A model generated the notes under the pieces. The model did not search any database, was not told the DNA's origin, and was given only the letters and a program-made list of their open reading frames with translations. This document shows, piece after piece, positions 28,185 to 36,286 of a DNA stretch of 64,000 nucleotides (its first letter is position 1; each line of letters opens with the position of its first letter). Position numbers and translations under genes: made by a program. Origin of the DNA: Candidatus Polarisedimenticolaceae bacterium (lineage in GTDB: Bacteria; Pseudomonadota; Gammaproteobacteria; Chromatiales; Chromatiaceae); the NCBI GenBank assembly GCA_021647945.1, contig JAKITT010000002.1, positions 38,627-102,626 on the forward strand, given 5' to 3'.

Positions 28185-29591
28185 CTAGAACAAATCATGA
28201 TGTTTTATGCTCTCTGAAACAGGCAGTGTGATTCGGAACTGTGTACCCGCCTCATTCGCGGTGACCACAATCTTTCCACCATGAGTCTCAACAATTGACT
28301 TGACAATGGCCAGACCCAATCCCGCACCTTCACCACTGCGCTGGCGTGACAAGTCGATACGATAGAAGCGGTCGAAAATCCTGGTGTGATGCTCAACAGG
28401 GAGCGGCTCTCCAAGGTTTTGTACCTCAATAGAGACACCTTTTTCACCACTGCCCAGTTTTACACGCACGCTTCTGCCTGCTGGTGTGTGGCGGATGGCA
28501 TTGGAGAGCAAGTTGCTAAGGGCGCGGCGCAGCATCAGGCGGTCACCTTGAACATGAGCCTCGCCATCCTGAGTCAATGAGACATGACGCTCCTCCGCCC
28601 AAGCCTCGTAGTAATCGAACAGGTTGCGTACTTCGCTTTTCAGATCGATATCTTCCGTAATGGGCGGATTCAGGCCGTTGTCGGCCTTGGCCAGAAAGAG
28701 CATGTCACCGATCATCTGCGCCATGCGCTCATACTCCTCAATATTGGAGTAGAGGACCTCCTGATACTCCTCCACGCTACGCGCCTGGGAGAGGGCCACC
28801 TGAGTCTGGGTCATCAGATTGGTGACGGGGGTGCGCAGTTCGTGGGCAATATCGGCGGAGAAGTTGGAGAGCCGGTTGAAGGACTCTTCCATACGCTGCA
28901 ACAGTTCATTGAACGACACGGCCAGCTCTGTGAGTTCAATCGGGACTCTCTCAGGAGATAGGCGACTGTTTAACTTGTTGGCGCTAACGTGGCTGATCTG
29001 ATCAACCATGTGACGCAGTGGACGGTGGCCATGCCGTACCGCAATCCAACCCATAACTCCCATGATGAGAATGCCGCCCATAACCATGAACCAGAGGGTG
29101 CGGCGGAAATTTTTCAGGAAATGGAGATGGAAGTCGATGGCAACGGCAACGATGACGGTGTATGGGCCATCATTTCTCCCTGCGACCTGTTGAATGAGAA
29201 GACGGTAGTTGTGTTTAGCGTCACTCCACCGCCGTACGCTGCTCTGCGGAAGTTGACCGGGGATGGAAGATGTTACCAGGGAGAGATCGGGGCCGGGACT
29301 GGTATATAGCGCTCGCCCTGATGCATCACTGATACGTAGCAGCGGGCCGTGATGCCCCACCATAAGATCGTCGAAGCGCTGTTTGACCCGCATCAGATCA
29401 GAATTGGATTGCAGTGTGAGAAGAGAGCGCTCCACTGCCTGGGCGATCATCTTTAGCTCCTTGATATCATTCACCCTGAAGTGGTTCTCAAGGGAGTGCT
29501 CAATGATCCAGCCGAAGGTAAGGAATCCAACCATGGCGACAGCGCCGAATGATAATGTTAGCCGGGACGTGAGAGAGGTGGGCCTTCCCAT
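28185..29591 (-). CDS. cusS: Heavy-metal sensor histidine kinase
   Basis: 468 residues. It has two membrane segments (about 13-30 and 165-185) around a periplasmic sensor loop, then HAMP and the HisKA box A-D-I-A-H-E-L-R-T-P-V with the phospho-acceptor His. The ATPase N box S-N-A-I-R-H-T and G box G-L-G-L-A-I-V follow. The length and layout match the CusS/CopS/SilS group. Its ATG follows immediately after the regulator stop codon. It most likely senses periplasmic copper or silver. Confidence 0.93.
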   Translation of the reverse strand: MGRPTSLTSRLTLSFGAVAMVGFLTFGWIIEHSLENHFRVNDIKELKMIAQAVERSLLTLQSNSDLMRVKQRFDDLMVGHHGPLLRISDASGRALYTSPGPDLSLVTSSIPGQLPQSSVRRWSDAKHNYRLLIQQVAGRNDGPYTVIVAVAIDFHLHFLKNFRRTLWFMVMGGILIMGVMGWIAVRHGHRPLRHMVDQISHVSANKLNSRLSPERVPIELTELAVSFNELLQRMEESFNRLSNFSADIAHELRTPVTNLMTQTQVALSQARSVEEYQEVLYSNIEEYERMAQMIGDMLFLAKADNGLNPPITEDIDLKSEVRNLFDYYEAWAEERHVSLTQDGEAHVQGDRLMLRRALSNLLSNAIRHTPAGRSVRVKLGSGEKGVSIEVQNLGEPLPVEHHTRIFDRFYRIDLSRQRSGEGAGLGLAIVKSIVETHGGKIVVTANEAGTQFRITLPVSESIKHHDLF

Positions 29592-30275
29592 CTATGACCG
29601 CTCTGGCGTGTCGATCATGTAACCCATGCCGCGCACGGTCTGAATCAGTTTGAGATCAAACTCATCGTCAATCTTGGCGCGAAGGCGGCGTATAGCGACA
29701 TCGATGACATTGGTATCACTATCGAAATTCATGTCCCAGACCTGGGAGGTGATCAGGGAGCGGGGCAGCACCTCACCCTGGCGGCGAACCAGCAGCTCCA
29801 GCAAAGCGAACTCTTTGGTGGCCAGATAGATGCGTTTGCCACCCCGGCTGGCGCGGTGACGAGCCAGATCCAGCACCAGATCGGCGATACTCAGTCTCAA
29901 CTCGGTGACGGGGGTTGTACTGCGACGCAACAGAGTGCGGACACGCGCCAGCAGCTCAGCGAAGGCGAAGGGTTTGACGAGATAATCATCGGCTCCCAGC
30001 TCTAACCCCTTTATCCTGTCGTCAATACTGTCACGGGCGGTGAGGAAGAGTATGGGCATCTCTTTTCCGGCGTTGCGTAGTGATCTAAGGATCTGCCAGC
30101 CATCCATATCTGGCAGCATCACATCGAGGATGAGCATATCGTAGTGTCCCGCCATTGCCATCTGGTGACCATCCAGTCCGTTATGGGAGAGGTCGACGAC
30201 AAAACCGGACTCGCTCAGCCCCTGCCTGAGATATTCACCTGTTTTGATCTCATCTTCAACAATCAATAGTTTCAT
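29592..30275 (-). CDS. cusR: Heavy-metal response regulator (OmpR/PhoB type)
   Basis: 227 residues from the ATG at 30275; a GTG three codons earlier is possible. The receiver domain has acidic residues near E-D-E, the phospho-Asp in [10 protein letters not shown] and Lys in V-K-P-F. A winged-helix domain follows and ends near V-R-G-M-G-Y. It pairs with the kinase directly downstream. It probably activates the cus pump and its own operon through the inverted repeat at 30345. Confidence 0.94.
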   Translation of the reverse strand: MKLLIVEDEIKTGEYLRQGLSESGFVVDLSHNGLDGHQMAMAGHYDMLILDVMLPDMDGWQILRSLRNAGKEMPILFLTARDSIDDRIKGLELGADDYLVKPFAFAELLARVRTLLRRSTTPVTELRLSIADLVLDLARHRASRGGKRIYLATKEFALLELLVRRQGEVLPRSLITSQVWDMNFDSDTNVIDVAIRRLRAKIDDEFDLKLIQTVRGMGYMIDTPERS

Positions 30276-30344
30276 CGTAAGCACTTTCCAACGCGTGACT
30301 TCCGGATAGTGTAACCCATGCTACCTGCCATGAAGATGACCGCG

Positions 30345-30364
30345 GCATTACATGTTTGTAATGC
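30345..30364. promoter_or_regulatory. Possible CusR/CopR box
   Basis: GCATTACA-TGTT-TGTAATGC is a perfect 8+8 inverted repeat, 70 bases upstream of cusR. Copper response regulators bind TTACA/TGTAA-type palindromes, so autoregulation is plausible. I did not find a second copy upstream of the cusC operon. The rest of 30365-30640 shows no gene. Confidence 0.5.
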
Positions 30365-30640
30365 ACCCGTCACTCGATAGACAGGGGAGGGTAGTTATAA
30401 TCCATGGCGTTTGCATGGTTAAGGTAGGCTGATTGCAAAACTGGGGAGCAGATACAGGATTGAAACATTTCGGAAGCGGTGAGGCAGAGGGGTCGTCTGT
30501 TACACCAAAATTCCACACATCTCTACTCGCTCTCCAAATCTATTGTTTTAGTCATCCATGCCATGTGGACATCTAACCCCAATAATTCATAAATTATGAA
30601 ATATCCAGGTTGAATATTAATCTTCCATAGAGGTAGAACA

Positions 30641-31167
30641 ATGTCAATTTCCAGAACGTTCAGAAACCATCTACTCTCGACCTTGATTGTCGCTCAGGTC
30701 GTGTTTTTTATGCTTCCCGCTGAGAGTAAGGCGATCCCCGCTTTTTCCAGGCAGACAAGTCAGTCCTGCTCTGCTTGTCACGCTCAGCACTTTCCAACAC
30801 TTAACTCACTTGGCCGTATGTTCAAAGCCAACGGCTATACGATGATAGCGTTAAAACCTGGGGTGTCAGTGCCGCTTACGATTTTGGCATGGCCAAGGTT
30901 TTAGCTGATTATAGTGACATTGAGGATGTATCAAAACAGTACAATGTTGCTGTCGTTGTCCCCGTCGCCAAGAGCACCAAAGTCGCACTGGGTTTGAACA
31001 CGCTCGACCCCGATGCTAGTGGTGCAGACACTGTTCAAGAGTGGTATGCCAACGTCACCTACAAATTTCCTGCGCAAAAAAATGTAAGTCTGTTTGCAGA
31101 GATTGGCGATACCGATGAGGATGATGTTGATATGGGCTATCTGGCTGGTTTACGCATCAAATTCTAA
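30641..31167 (+). pseudogene. Collapsed cytochrome c-beta-barrel gene
   Basis: The 5' part (30641 to about 30850) encodes a signal peptide and one haem site, C-S-A-C-H, in the context Q-H-F-P-T-L-N-S-L-G-R. The 3' part is in another frame (about 30862-31167). It reads like the last strands of a barrel (T-W-G-V-S-A-A-Y-D-F-G ... L-A-G-L-R-I-K-F). Together they look like the two ends of a haem-porin protein of several hundred residues. The middle is deleted and the frames no longer match. A terminator still follows. Confidence 0.65.
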
Positions 31168-31173
31168 GCATAT

Positions 31174-31203
31174 GGAACCGGGCCTTTTGGCTCGGTTTTT
31201 TTC
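31174..31203 (+). terminator. Terminator after the broken cytochrome-porin gene
   Basis: AACCGGGCC pairs with GGCTCGGTT (one mismatch) around TTTT, followed by a T-run. Confidence 0.85.
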
Positions 31204-31313
31204 ACCCTCACCCACCTTGACGCGCCCCCTAAATCAGGTCAGGGAAGCACTGATTTGATACCCTCCCCCGTGCCACACAGATCATCTACTATAACCAACA
31301 CGTAATCCGTGCC

Positions 31314-31352
31314 ATTCTGGTGCGACCACGCCCCCTTATAGCGCACCAGAAT
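31314..31352. promoter_or_regulatory. NtrC-like enhancer inverted repeat
   Basis: ATTCTGGTGCG and CGCACCAGAAT are perfect 11-base arms with a 17-base spacer. The arms contain TGGTGC/GCACCA, the core of NtrC sites. The centre is about 110 bases upstream of the predicted sigma-54 start, the usual enhancer distance. Confidence 0.5.
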
Positions 31353-31419
31353 AGCGCACATGCCCCTAACTATCGATAATAGCCCCCTCGGCACACCACT
31401 TCAAAGTGAATCAAACTAT

Positions 31420-31435
31420 TGGCACACACTGTGCA
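31420..31435 (+). promoter_or_regulatory. Sigma-54 promoter
   Basis: TGGCACACACTGTGCA matches the RpoN consensus TGGCACG-N4-TTGCA with the invariant GG (-24) and GC (-12) at the correct 10-base gap. It is the only promoter of this type that I noticed in the window, and it precedes a gene whose relatives are nitrogen-regulated. Confidence 0.65.
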
Positions 31436-31513
31436 TATGAGTATTACAAAGTGCTGCCATCCCCGGCAGTAGAGTTATTTGAAATTGACTGTTACTTTAT
31501 GGAGAAGCTCGAA

Positions 31514-32218
31514 ATGAAATTAAAGAAACTGATTCTGGCCAGCGGAGCCATCGCACTTGCAGCCACCTCTTTTCAGGGGAGTGCAGCGGATCTAGAGATG
31601 AGCACCAACATCGCTGCCGGCAGTAACTATGTCTGGCGTGGTGCTACTCAAACAGCCAATGCATCAGCCATCTCCGGCGGTATTGATGCCGCCCATTCAA
31701 GCGGCCTCTATGTCGGCACCTGGACATCCAACGTCAGCGGTGGACACGAAGTCGATTTTTATGCCGGTTACGCTGGTGAAGTGGCTGACTTTGGTTACGA
31801 TGTCGGATTGATCTACTACGGCTACACAGAGTCTGCCGATGCTGATTTCACCGAATTAGCCGTTAGCGCCAGCTATAACGTGCTCACACTGGGTGTCAAC
31901 TACACCCTGGATGGTGATGCAGATGAAGATACCGATCAATTTGTCTCCGAAGATGTCTATTATTATGCCGCGCTTAGCGTTGATATGCCTCAAGATTTCA
32001 GCTTAGGCATTACCGCTGGCAGCTATGATTTCACCAATGACAGCAGCAGTAACTCCACCAGTTACAGCCACTACCAAATTGATATTGGCAAGAGCGCCGG
32101 TGATTTTGGTGATTTCACCATGAGTTTCTCAAAAGCTGGCAAAGAGGCGAACAGTGACAGTGACGACATACCCACCGATGACGCGCTGGTCTTCGTCACT
32201 TGGGGTAAGACTTTCTAA
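31514..32218 (+). CDS. TorF-family putative porin (Gcw_chp)
   Basis: 234 residues from the ATG at 31514 (GGAG upstream). The longer frame from 31406 would start inside the sigma-54 promoter. The signal peptide ends near G-S-A-A. The family mark S-N-Y-V-W-R-G-A-T-Q-T near residue 30 and the aromatic C terminus W-G-K-T-F are clear. Family members are often found beside glnK-amtB, and the sigma-54/NtrC signals agree with nitrogen-limitation control. No glnK or amtB is seen here. Confidence 0.87.
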   Translation: MKLKKLILASGAIALAATSFQGSAADLEMSTNIAAGSNYVWRGATQTANASAISGGIDAAHSSGLYVGTWTSNVSGGHEVDFYAGYAGEVADFGYDVGLIYYGYTESADADFTELAVSASYNVLTLGVNYTLDGDADEDTDQFVSEDVYYYAALSVDMPQDFSLGITAGSYDFTNDSSSNSTSYSHYQIDIGKSAGDFGDFTMSFSKAGKEANSDSDDIPTDDALVFVTWGKTF

Positions 32219-32241
32219 GCCTTAAGGCCATATGAAGTGTT

Positions 32242-32270
32242 AAAAACGGGGCCTTAGGGCCCCGTTTTTA
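32242..32270. terminator. Bidirectional terminator
   Basis: AAAACGGGGCC pairs perfectly with GGCCCCGTTTT around a short loop, with T-runs on both strands. It serves the TorF gene and, from the other side, yoeB. Confidence 0.9.
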
Positions 32271-32303
32271 ATCCTAATCCCCGGATAGAGAACAGGAAAG
32301 AAT

Positions 32304-32537
32304 TCAGTAATGATAACGGAGCTGAGCAATTAAGAGGCTATCATTAGTCACTTTATAGACGATTCTGTACTCATCATTAATGCGTCTTGACCAGTAGCCA
32401 GAGAGGCTATGCTTTAAATGGTTCTGGCTTGCCAACACCTTCAAATGGAGCGCGTTGAATCTCTTCAAGATGGCTTTATCTGTTTTTTGCCAATATAAGC
32501 AGTGACCCCAAGCATTTGAGGGAAATGTGAGTGTCAT
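32304..32537 (-). pseudogene. yoeB: YoeB/Txe-family toxin with lost catalytic segment
   Basis: 78 codons against about 84 in YoeB. Both ends match the family (A-W-x-x-C-L-Y-W-Q-K-T-D-K; L-S-G-Y-W-S-R-R-I; R-Y-H-Y). The middle, F-N-A-L-H-L-K-V-L-A-S, does not. The expected E-I-Q-R-A-P-F-E-G-V-G-K-P-E-P is found in another frame of the same DNA, about 32407-32464. A deletion of about 19-22 bases plus a 1-base insertion explains this. The segment holding catalytic Glu46 is lost, so the toxin is probably inactive. Confidence 0.8.
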
Positions 32538-32785
32538 TCAAGCAACTCTCGCTCAACACCTTTTCCAGCCTCAAGTTCAGCGATTGATTCAAGTAGCTGC
32601 CGGGCATTAGCAGGTGAACGCATGAGACAGGTTGTCTCTTCCATAGCTTGATAATCTTCTAAATAGATCATCACTACAGGGGACTCTCGTTTGCGGGTGA
32701 TAATAATCGGTTCATGATCATTACAGACCTTTTCCATTGTTTTAGCTAAATTTGCACGCGCAACTGTGTAACTTATAGCGTCCAT
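32534..32785 (-). CDS. yefM: YefM/Phd-family antitoxin
   Basis: 83 residues from the ATG at 32785 (AAGAGG upstream); a longer frame to 32839 has no ribosome site. The N terminus M-D-A-I-S-Y-T-V-A-R-A-N-L is the YefM DNA-binding fold, and P-V-V-M-I-Y-L-E-D-Y is the family core. It overlaps yoeB by 4 bases. It appears intact although its toxin is not. Confidence 0.92.
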   Translation of the reverse strand: MDAISYTVARANLAKTMEKVCNDHEPIIITRKRESPVVMIYLEDYQAMEETTCLMRSPANARQLLESIAELEAGKGVERELLE

Positions 32786-32804
32786 AGGAACCTCTTCAAT
32801 TTTA

Positions 32805-32826
32805 CATGTACAGTAATACGTACATT
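32805..32826. promoter_or_regulatory. Probable YefM operator
   Basis: TGTACA (32807-32812) and CGTACA (32819-32824) are spaced by one helical turn, just upstream of yefM. YefM-YoeB repressor sites in E. coli have TGTACA cores. Confidence 0.5.
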
Positions 32827-32880
32827 CACGTGTAGCCACTCACAACAATAGCGTCAATTAAGGAAGCTCCACCGTAATTA

Positions 32881-33693
32881 TTACTTGGCCAGTTTTCTCT
32901 TCAACGTTCGATTGACCACTCTTGCCGCCGCAGCAAAACCAAAACTGGCCGTGACATAAGCCGCAGAACCATAACCAAACCGACAATCGAGTGAAACACC
33001 ATGGATGCCTGGTTTTTGATAACCAATGGTGCCGTCATCTTTTGGATAGCGCTTCTGCTCTCGTGTGAAGACACACTCAATACGAAAAGTGCGCCTCGGG
33101 TTTTGACTGAAGTCATGATGGCTGCGCAAGCGATGCCGCACTTTGGCCGCCAGTGGATCATTGGTCACACGCACCAGATCAGCGATCTCAATCTGTGTTG
33201 GATCGGTCACACCACCGGCACCACCAATGGTAATAACAGCTATTTTATTACGTCTGCATTGATGGATTATTTCAGCTTTGAACATGATGCTGTCAATCGC
33301 ATCAATGACATAGTCAAAGCCACACTCAGGTGAAAGCAGCTGCCTGACATTACGATCAGTGACAAAATCATCCACGATGGTGACACGGCAGGCCGGGTTA
33401 ATACTGACTATACGCTGTTGCAGTACCGCCCACTTTTTCTCACCGACCGTCTCTGTCAGCGCTGGGAGTTGGCGATTGATATTTGATAGCGATACCTCAT
33501 CAAAATCGATCAAGGTAATGGCACCCACACCGTTACGCGCTAACGCCTCAACCGCCCAGGAGCCGACCCCACCCAACCCCACTACACAGACATGCATCTG
33601 CTGCAAGATAGGCATTGCGGCAGCACCATAAAGCCGCCCTAAACTGGCAAAGCGCTCATCGTAAGTGTCATTTTCTGGGTTCTGTTCGGACAT
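32881..33693 (-). CDS. tcdA: tRNA threonylcarbamoyladenosine dehydratase (TcdA/CsdL)
   Basis: 270 residues of the ThiF/E1 family. It uses ATP to cyclise t6A37 to ct6A in tRNAs that read ANN codons. The nucleotide motif G-L-G-G-V-G-S-W-A-V-E-A-L is near residue 38, and D-F-D-E-V and N-I-N-R-Q near 65 and 73. The second half, with D-A-I-D-S-I and G-G-A-G-G, is complete. It stands alone on the minus strand. Confidence 0.95.
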   Translation of the reverse strand: MSEQNPENDTYDERFASLGRLYGAAAMPILQQMHVCVVGLGGVGSWAVEALARNGVGAITLIDFDEVSLSNINRQLPALTETVGEKKWAVLQQRIVSINPACRVTIVDDFVTDRNVRQLLSPECGFDYVIDAIDSIMFKAEIIHQCRRNKIAVITIGGAGGVTDPTQIEIADLVRVTNDPLAAKVRHRLRSHHDFSQNPRRTFRIECVFTREQKRYPKDDGTIGYQKPGIHGVSLDCRFGYGSAAYVTASFGFAAAARVVNRTLKRKLAK

Positions 33694-33803
33694 CGGCGAA
33701 GTATATCACTCACCACATATTGAGCAGAACATCTCTGATGTCATGAATAGAGCTATTCAAATGACTCCCCTCAGCAGAGAGGCTGCTCACCTATTTATAA
33801 TAA

Positions 33804-33950
33804 GGGGTCTCCACTTCATTGGCCTTTTTCCACTCCAGACAATTTATGCTCGCGTAGGGTCGCATTTATGCGACCAGCCGAACCTGCAAACATGCAAACA
33901 TGCACATGAATGTGCACCTACACCATATTAGGCCAATGGAGTGGATCCCC
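33804..33950. repeat. Short element with terminal inverted repeats
   Basis: GGGGTCTCCACTTCATTGGCC at the left end mirrors GGCCAATGGAGTGGATCCCC at the right (14 of 15 identical in the core). Inside are GGTCGCATTTATGCGACC, preceded by GTAG, and GCACATGAATGTGC. It has a MITE-like design with an embedded REP. It fills most of the gap between tcdA and deaD. Confidence 0.5.
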
Positions 33951-34085
33951 CTTTTTGTAATAAAAAGCGCTATTGTGTTGATTTAGAATCCTTTTACACC
34001 ATACGCGCCACCTTGAAACGTGTATAATGGCCGGTTCACTGCGCACCAGTGCAGCGCAGTTCAAACACCTTAATGAGGCCCCTCC

Positions 34086-35876
34086 ATGTCATCTTCCGTC
34101 ACCTTCGATCAGCTGTCGCTTTCCGCTCCTATACTGAAAGTTATTAGTGAGGTCGGTTATGAAGCCCCCTCCCCCATTCAGGCGGAGAGCATTCCACCAC
34201 TGCTTGATGGACGTGACCTACTGGGCCAAGCGCAAACCGGCACCGGCAAAACGGCTGCATTTGCACTGCCACTATTGAGCCGTATTGACCTCTCACTAAA
34301 GCAGCCACAAATTTTGGTGCTGGCACCGACACGCGAATTGGCGATCCAAGTGGCAGAGGCATTTCAGACCTACGCACGTCACATGAAGGGCTTTCATGTC
34401 ATGCCAATCTACGGCGGCCAATCAATGGGCATTCAGCTACAGCACCTAAGACGCGGCGTGCATGTCGTGGTCGGCACCCCCGGACGCGTGATGGATCATC
34501 TTCGTCGTGAAACGCTGAAGCTGAACAAGTTACAGGCACTGGTGCTGGATGAGGCCGATGAGATGTTGAAGATGGGGTTTATCGATGATGTCGATTGGAT
34601 CCTGGGACACACCCCTGAGAGCCGCCAGGTCGCCCTCTTCTCCGCCACCATGCCACGAGAGATCCGCAAGGTGGCACAGCGCCACCTAAAGAACCCCGTT
34701 GAGATCAAAATCGAGAGTAAAACCAGCACGGTTGATACCATCACCCAGCGCTTTGTGCAGGTCAACGGCAGCCACAAACTGGATGCCTTGACGCGTATTC
34801 TGGAAGTTGAACCCTTTGACGGCGTTATCATCTTCGTACGCACCAAAAACGCCACCACTGAGCTGGCCGAGAAACTTGAGGCACGTGGCTACTCCTGCGC
34901 ACCACTGAATGGCGACATTCCACAAAATCAACGTGAAAAGACCGTTGATCGCCTGAAGCGAAAATCACTCGACATCATCATCGCCACCGACGTAGCTGCA
35001 CGCGGCCTGGATGTGAAGCGCGTCAGCCACGTGATCAACTATGACATCCCTTACGATACCGAAGCCTACGTTCACCGTATCGGCCGTACCGGACGTGCCG
35101 GTAAAAAAGGCGAGGCGATCCTCTTTGTCTCGCCGCGTGAGAAACGCATGCTGCGCACCATTGAGCGCGCCACTCGCCAGCCGATCACCGAGATGCACCT
35201 GCCAAGCCATAAAGATATGGCCAACCACCGCATCGACCAATTTAAACAGCAGATCACCGACACCATTGAGTCACAAGATCTGAAGTTCTTTGAGAATGTG
35301 GTCGAGCAGTATCAGCAAGAGCATGATATTGGCGGCAGCGAGCTGGCTGCTGCACTGGCCTTTTTGGCCCAGAAAGATCGCCCACTACAGATGAAGAGTG
35401 AGCCGGTCGACAGAAGCACCCGCCGTGAACGTGATGATAGACCCCCTCCTCATGAGCGCGGAACACGTAGCGAGCGAGGTGAACGCGCCCCACGTAAAGA
35501 GCGGGAGCCGCGTGCTGAGCGCAGTGACAAGCCACGCAGAAAAGAGAACAACCCAGACGTAGAGATGGTGCGCTACCGCATCGAAGTGGGCCATGACCAT
35601 GAAGTGCAGCCAAAGAACATTGTTGGAGCCGTCGCGAATGAGGCGGGCATTGAGGCGCAGTATATCGGCCACATCAAACTGCACGACAGCTACAGCACCA
35701 TTGAGCTGCCTGAGGGGATGCCAAAAGAGATTTTTCAGCATCTAATTAAAGTGCGTGTCTGCGGTCATCCACTCAGAATCTCTCTAGACAAAGAGCAACC
35801 AGCAGGTGACGCCCCCGCCAAACGGGCACGTAAAGGGGGCGACAAACCGCCCATGAAACGCAGTAAAAAGCAGTAA
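34086..35876 (+). CDS. deaD: ATP-dependent RNA helicase DeaD/CsdA
   Basis: 596 residues. The motifs run in order: Q motif with P-S-P-I-Q, A-Q-T-G-T-G-K-T, P-T-R-E-L-A, D-E-A-D, S-A-T, and H-R-I-G-R-T-G-R-A-G. After the core (about 1-370) comes a dimerisation region, a very basic Arg/Glu linker (about 435-490) and a DbpA-type RNA-binding domain (about 495-570). It unwinds structured RNA in ribosome assembly and cold growth. Confidence 0.96.
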   Translation: MSSSVTFDQLSLSAPILKVISEVGYEAPSPIQAESIPPLLDGRDLLGQAQTGTGKTAAFALPLLSRIDLSLKQPQILVLAPTRELAIQVAEAFQTYARHMKGFHVMPIYGGQSMGIQLQHLRRGVHVVVGTPGRVMDHLRRETLKLNKLQALVLDEADEMLKMGFIDDVDWILGHTPESRQVALFSATMPREIRKVAQRHLKNPVEIKIESKTSTVDTITQRFVQVNGSHKLDALTRILEVEPFDGVIIFVRTKNATTELAEKLEARGYSCAPLNGDIPQNQREKTVDRLKRKSLDIIIATDVAARGLDVKRVSHVINYDIPYDTEAYVHRIGRTGRAGKKGEAILFVSPREKRMLRTIERATRQPITEMHLPSHKDMANHRIDQFKQQITDTIESQDLKFFENVVEQYQQEHDIGGSELAAALAFLAQKDRPLQMKSEPVDRSTRRERDDRPPPHERGTRSERGERAPRKEREPRAERSDKPRRKENNPDVEMVRYRIEVGHDHEVQPKNIVGAVANEAGIEAQYIGHIKLHDSYSTIELPEGMPKEIFQHLIKVRVCGHPLRISLDKEQPAGDAPAKRARKGGDKPPMKRSKKQ

Positions 35877-35903
35877 TAAACACCCCCGCTAGCGGACAGG
35901 GAA

Positions 35904-36177
35904 CATTCCATTTGTAGGTTCGCCTTGACCTCCATGGATGGAGCAAATGCAGTGGAATTGTTGGGAACAATTCCTGTAAGGCGAACGTGTGCGGCTGAAG
36001 CCGCACCTACAGAAATCTTTCGCTACACCAACAGTAGGCGCTTTAGGCGAGCAGCAGGGAGTCACGCGGGAGGCTTGAGGAAAGCCCCTAAAAGGGGCTA
36101 TTGGTTACGTGCTCATGCCTAGGCAAAATAGCCGCCTAACTGGTTAAAAATAGATATAACCACAGAGAACACAGAGG
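35904..36177 (+). repeat. Dispersed repeat, copy 2
   Basis: It matches 13923-14160 with an extra block of roughly 50 bases after GTAGGTTCGCCTT. The same landmarks follow: AGTAGGCGCTTTAGGCGAGC, AGCCCCTAAAAGGGGCT hairpin, TAGGCAAAATAGCC, ending AACCACAGAGAACACAGAG. The 3' arm of the CACAGAG inverted repeat is absent here. A CACCGGC/GCCGGTG hairpin follows at 36217-36233. No gene lies between deaD and ftsK. Confidence 0.7.
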
Positions 36178-36286
36178 GCACATGCACGCTAGAACGGCAG
36201 AGCCGTTTCAAGACTCACCGGCAAAGCCGGTGATTTACCTCAATTTGAATTAGACCCATAGCTTTTTTGTTTCACTTTAAGCCCCT

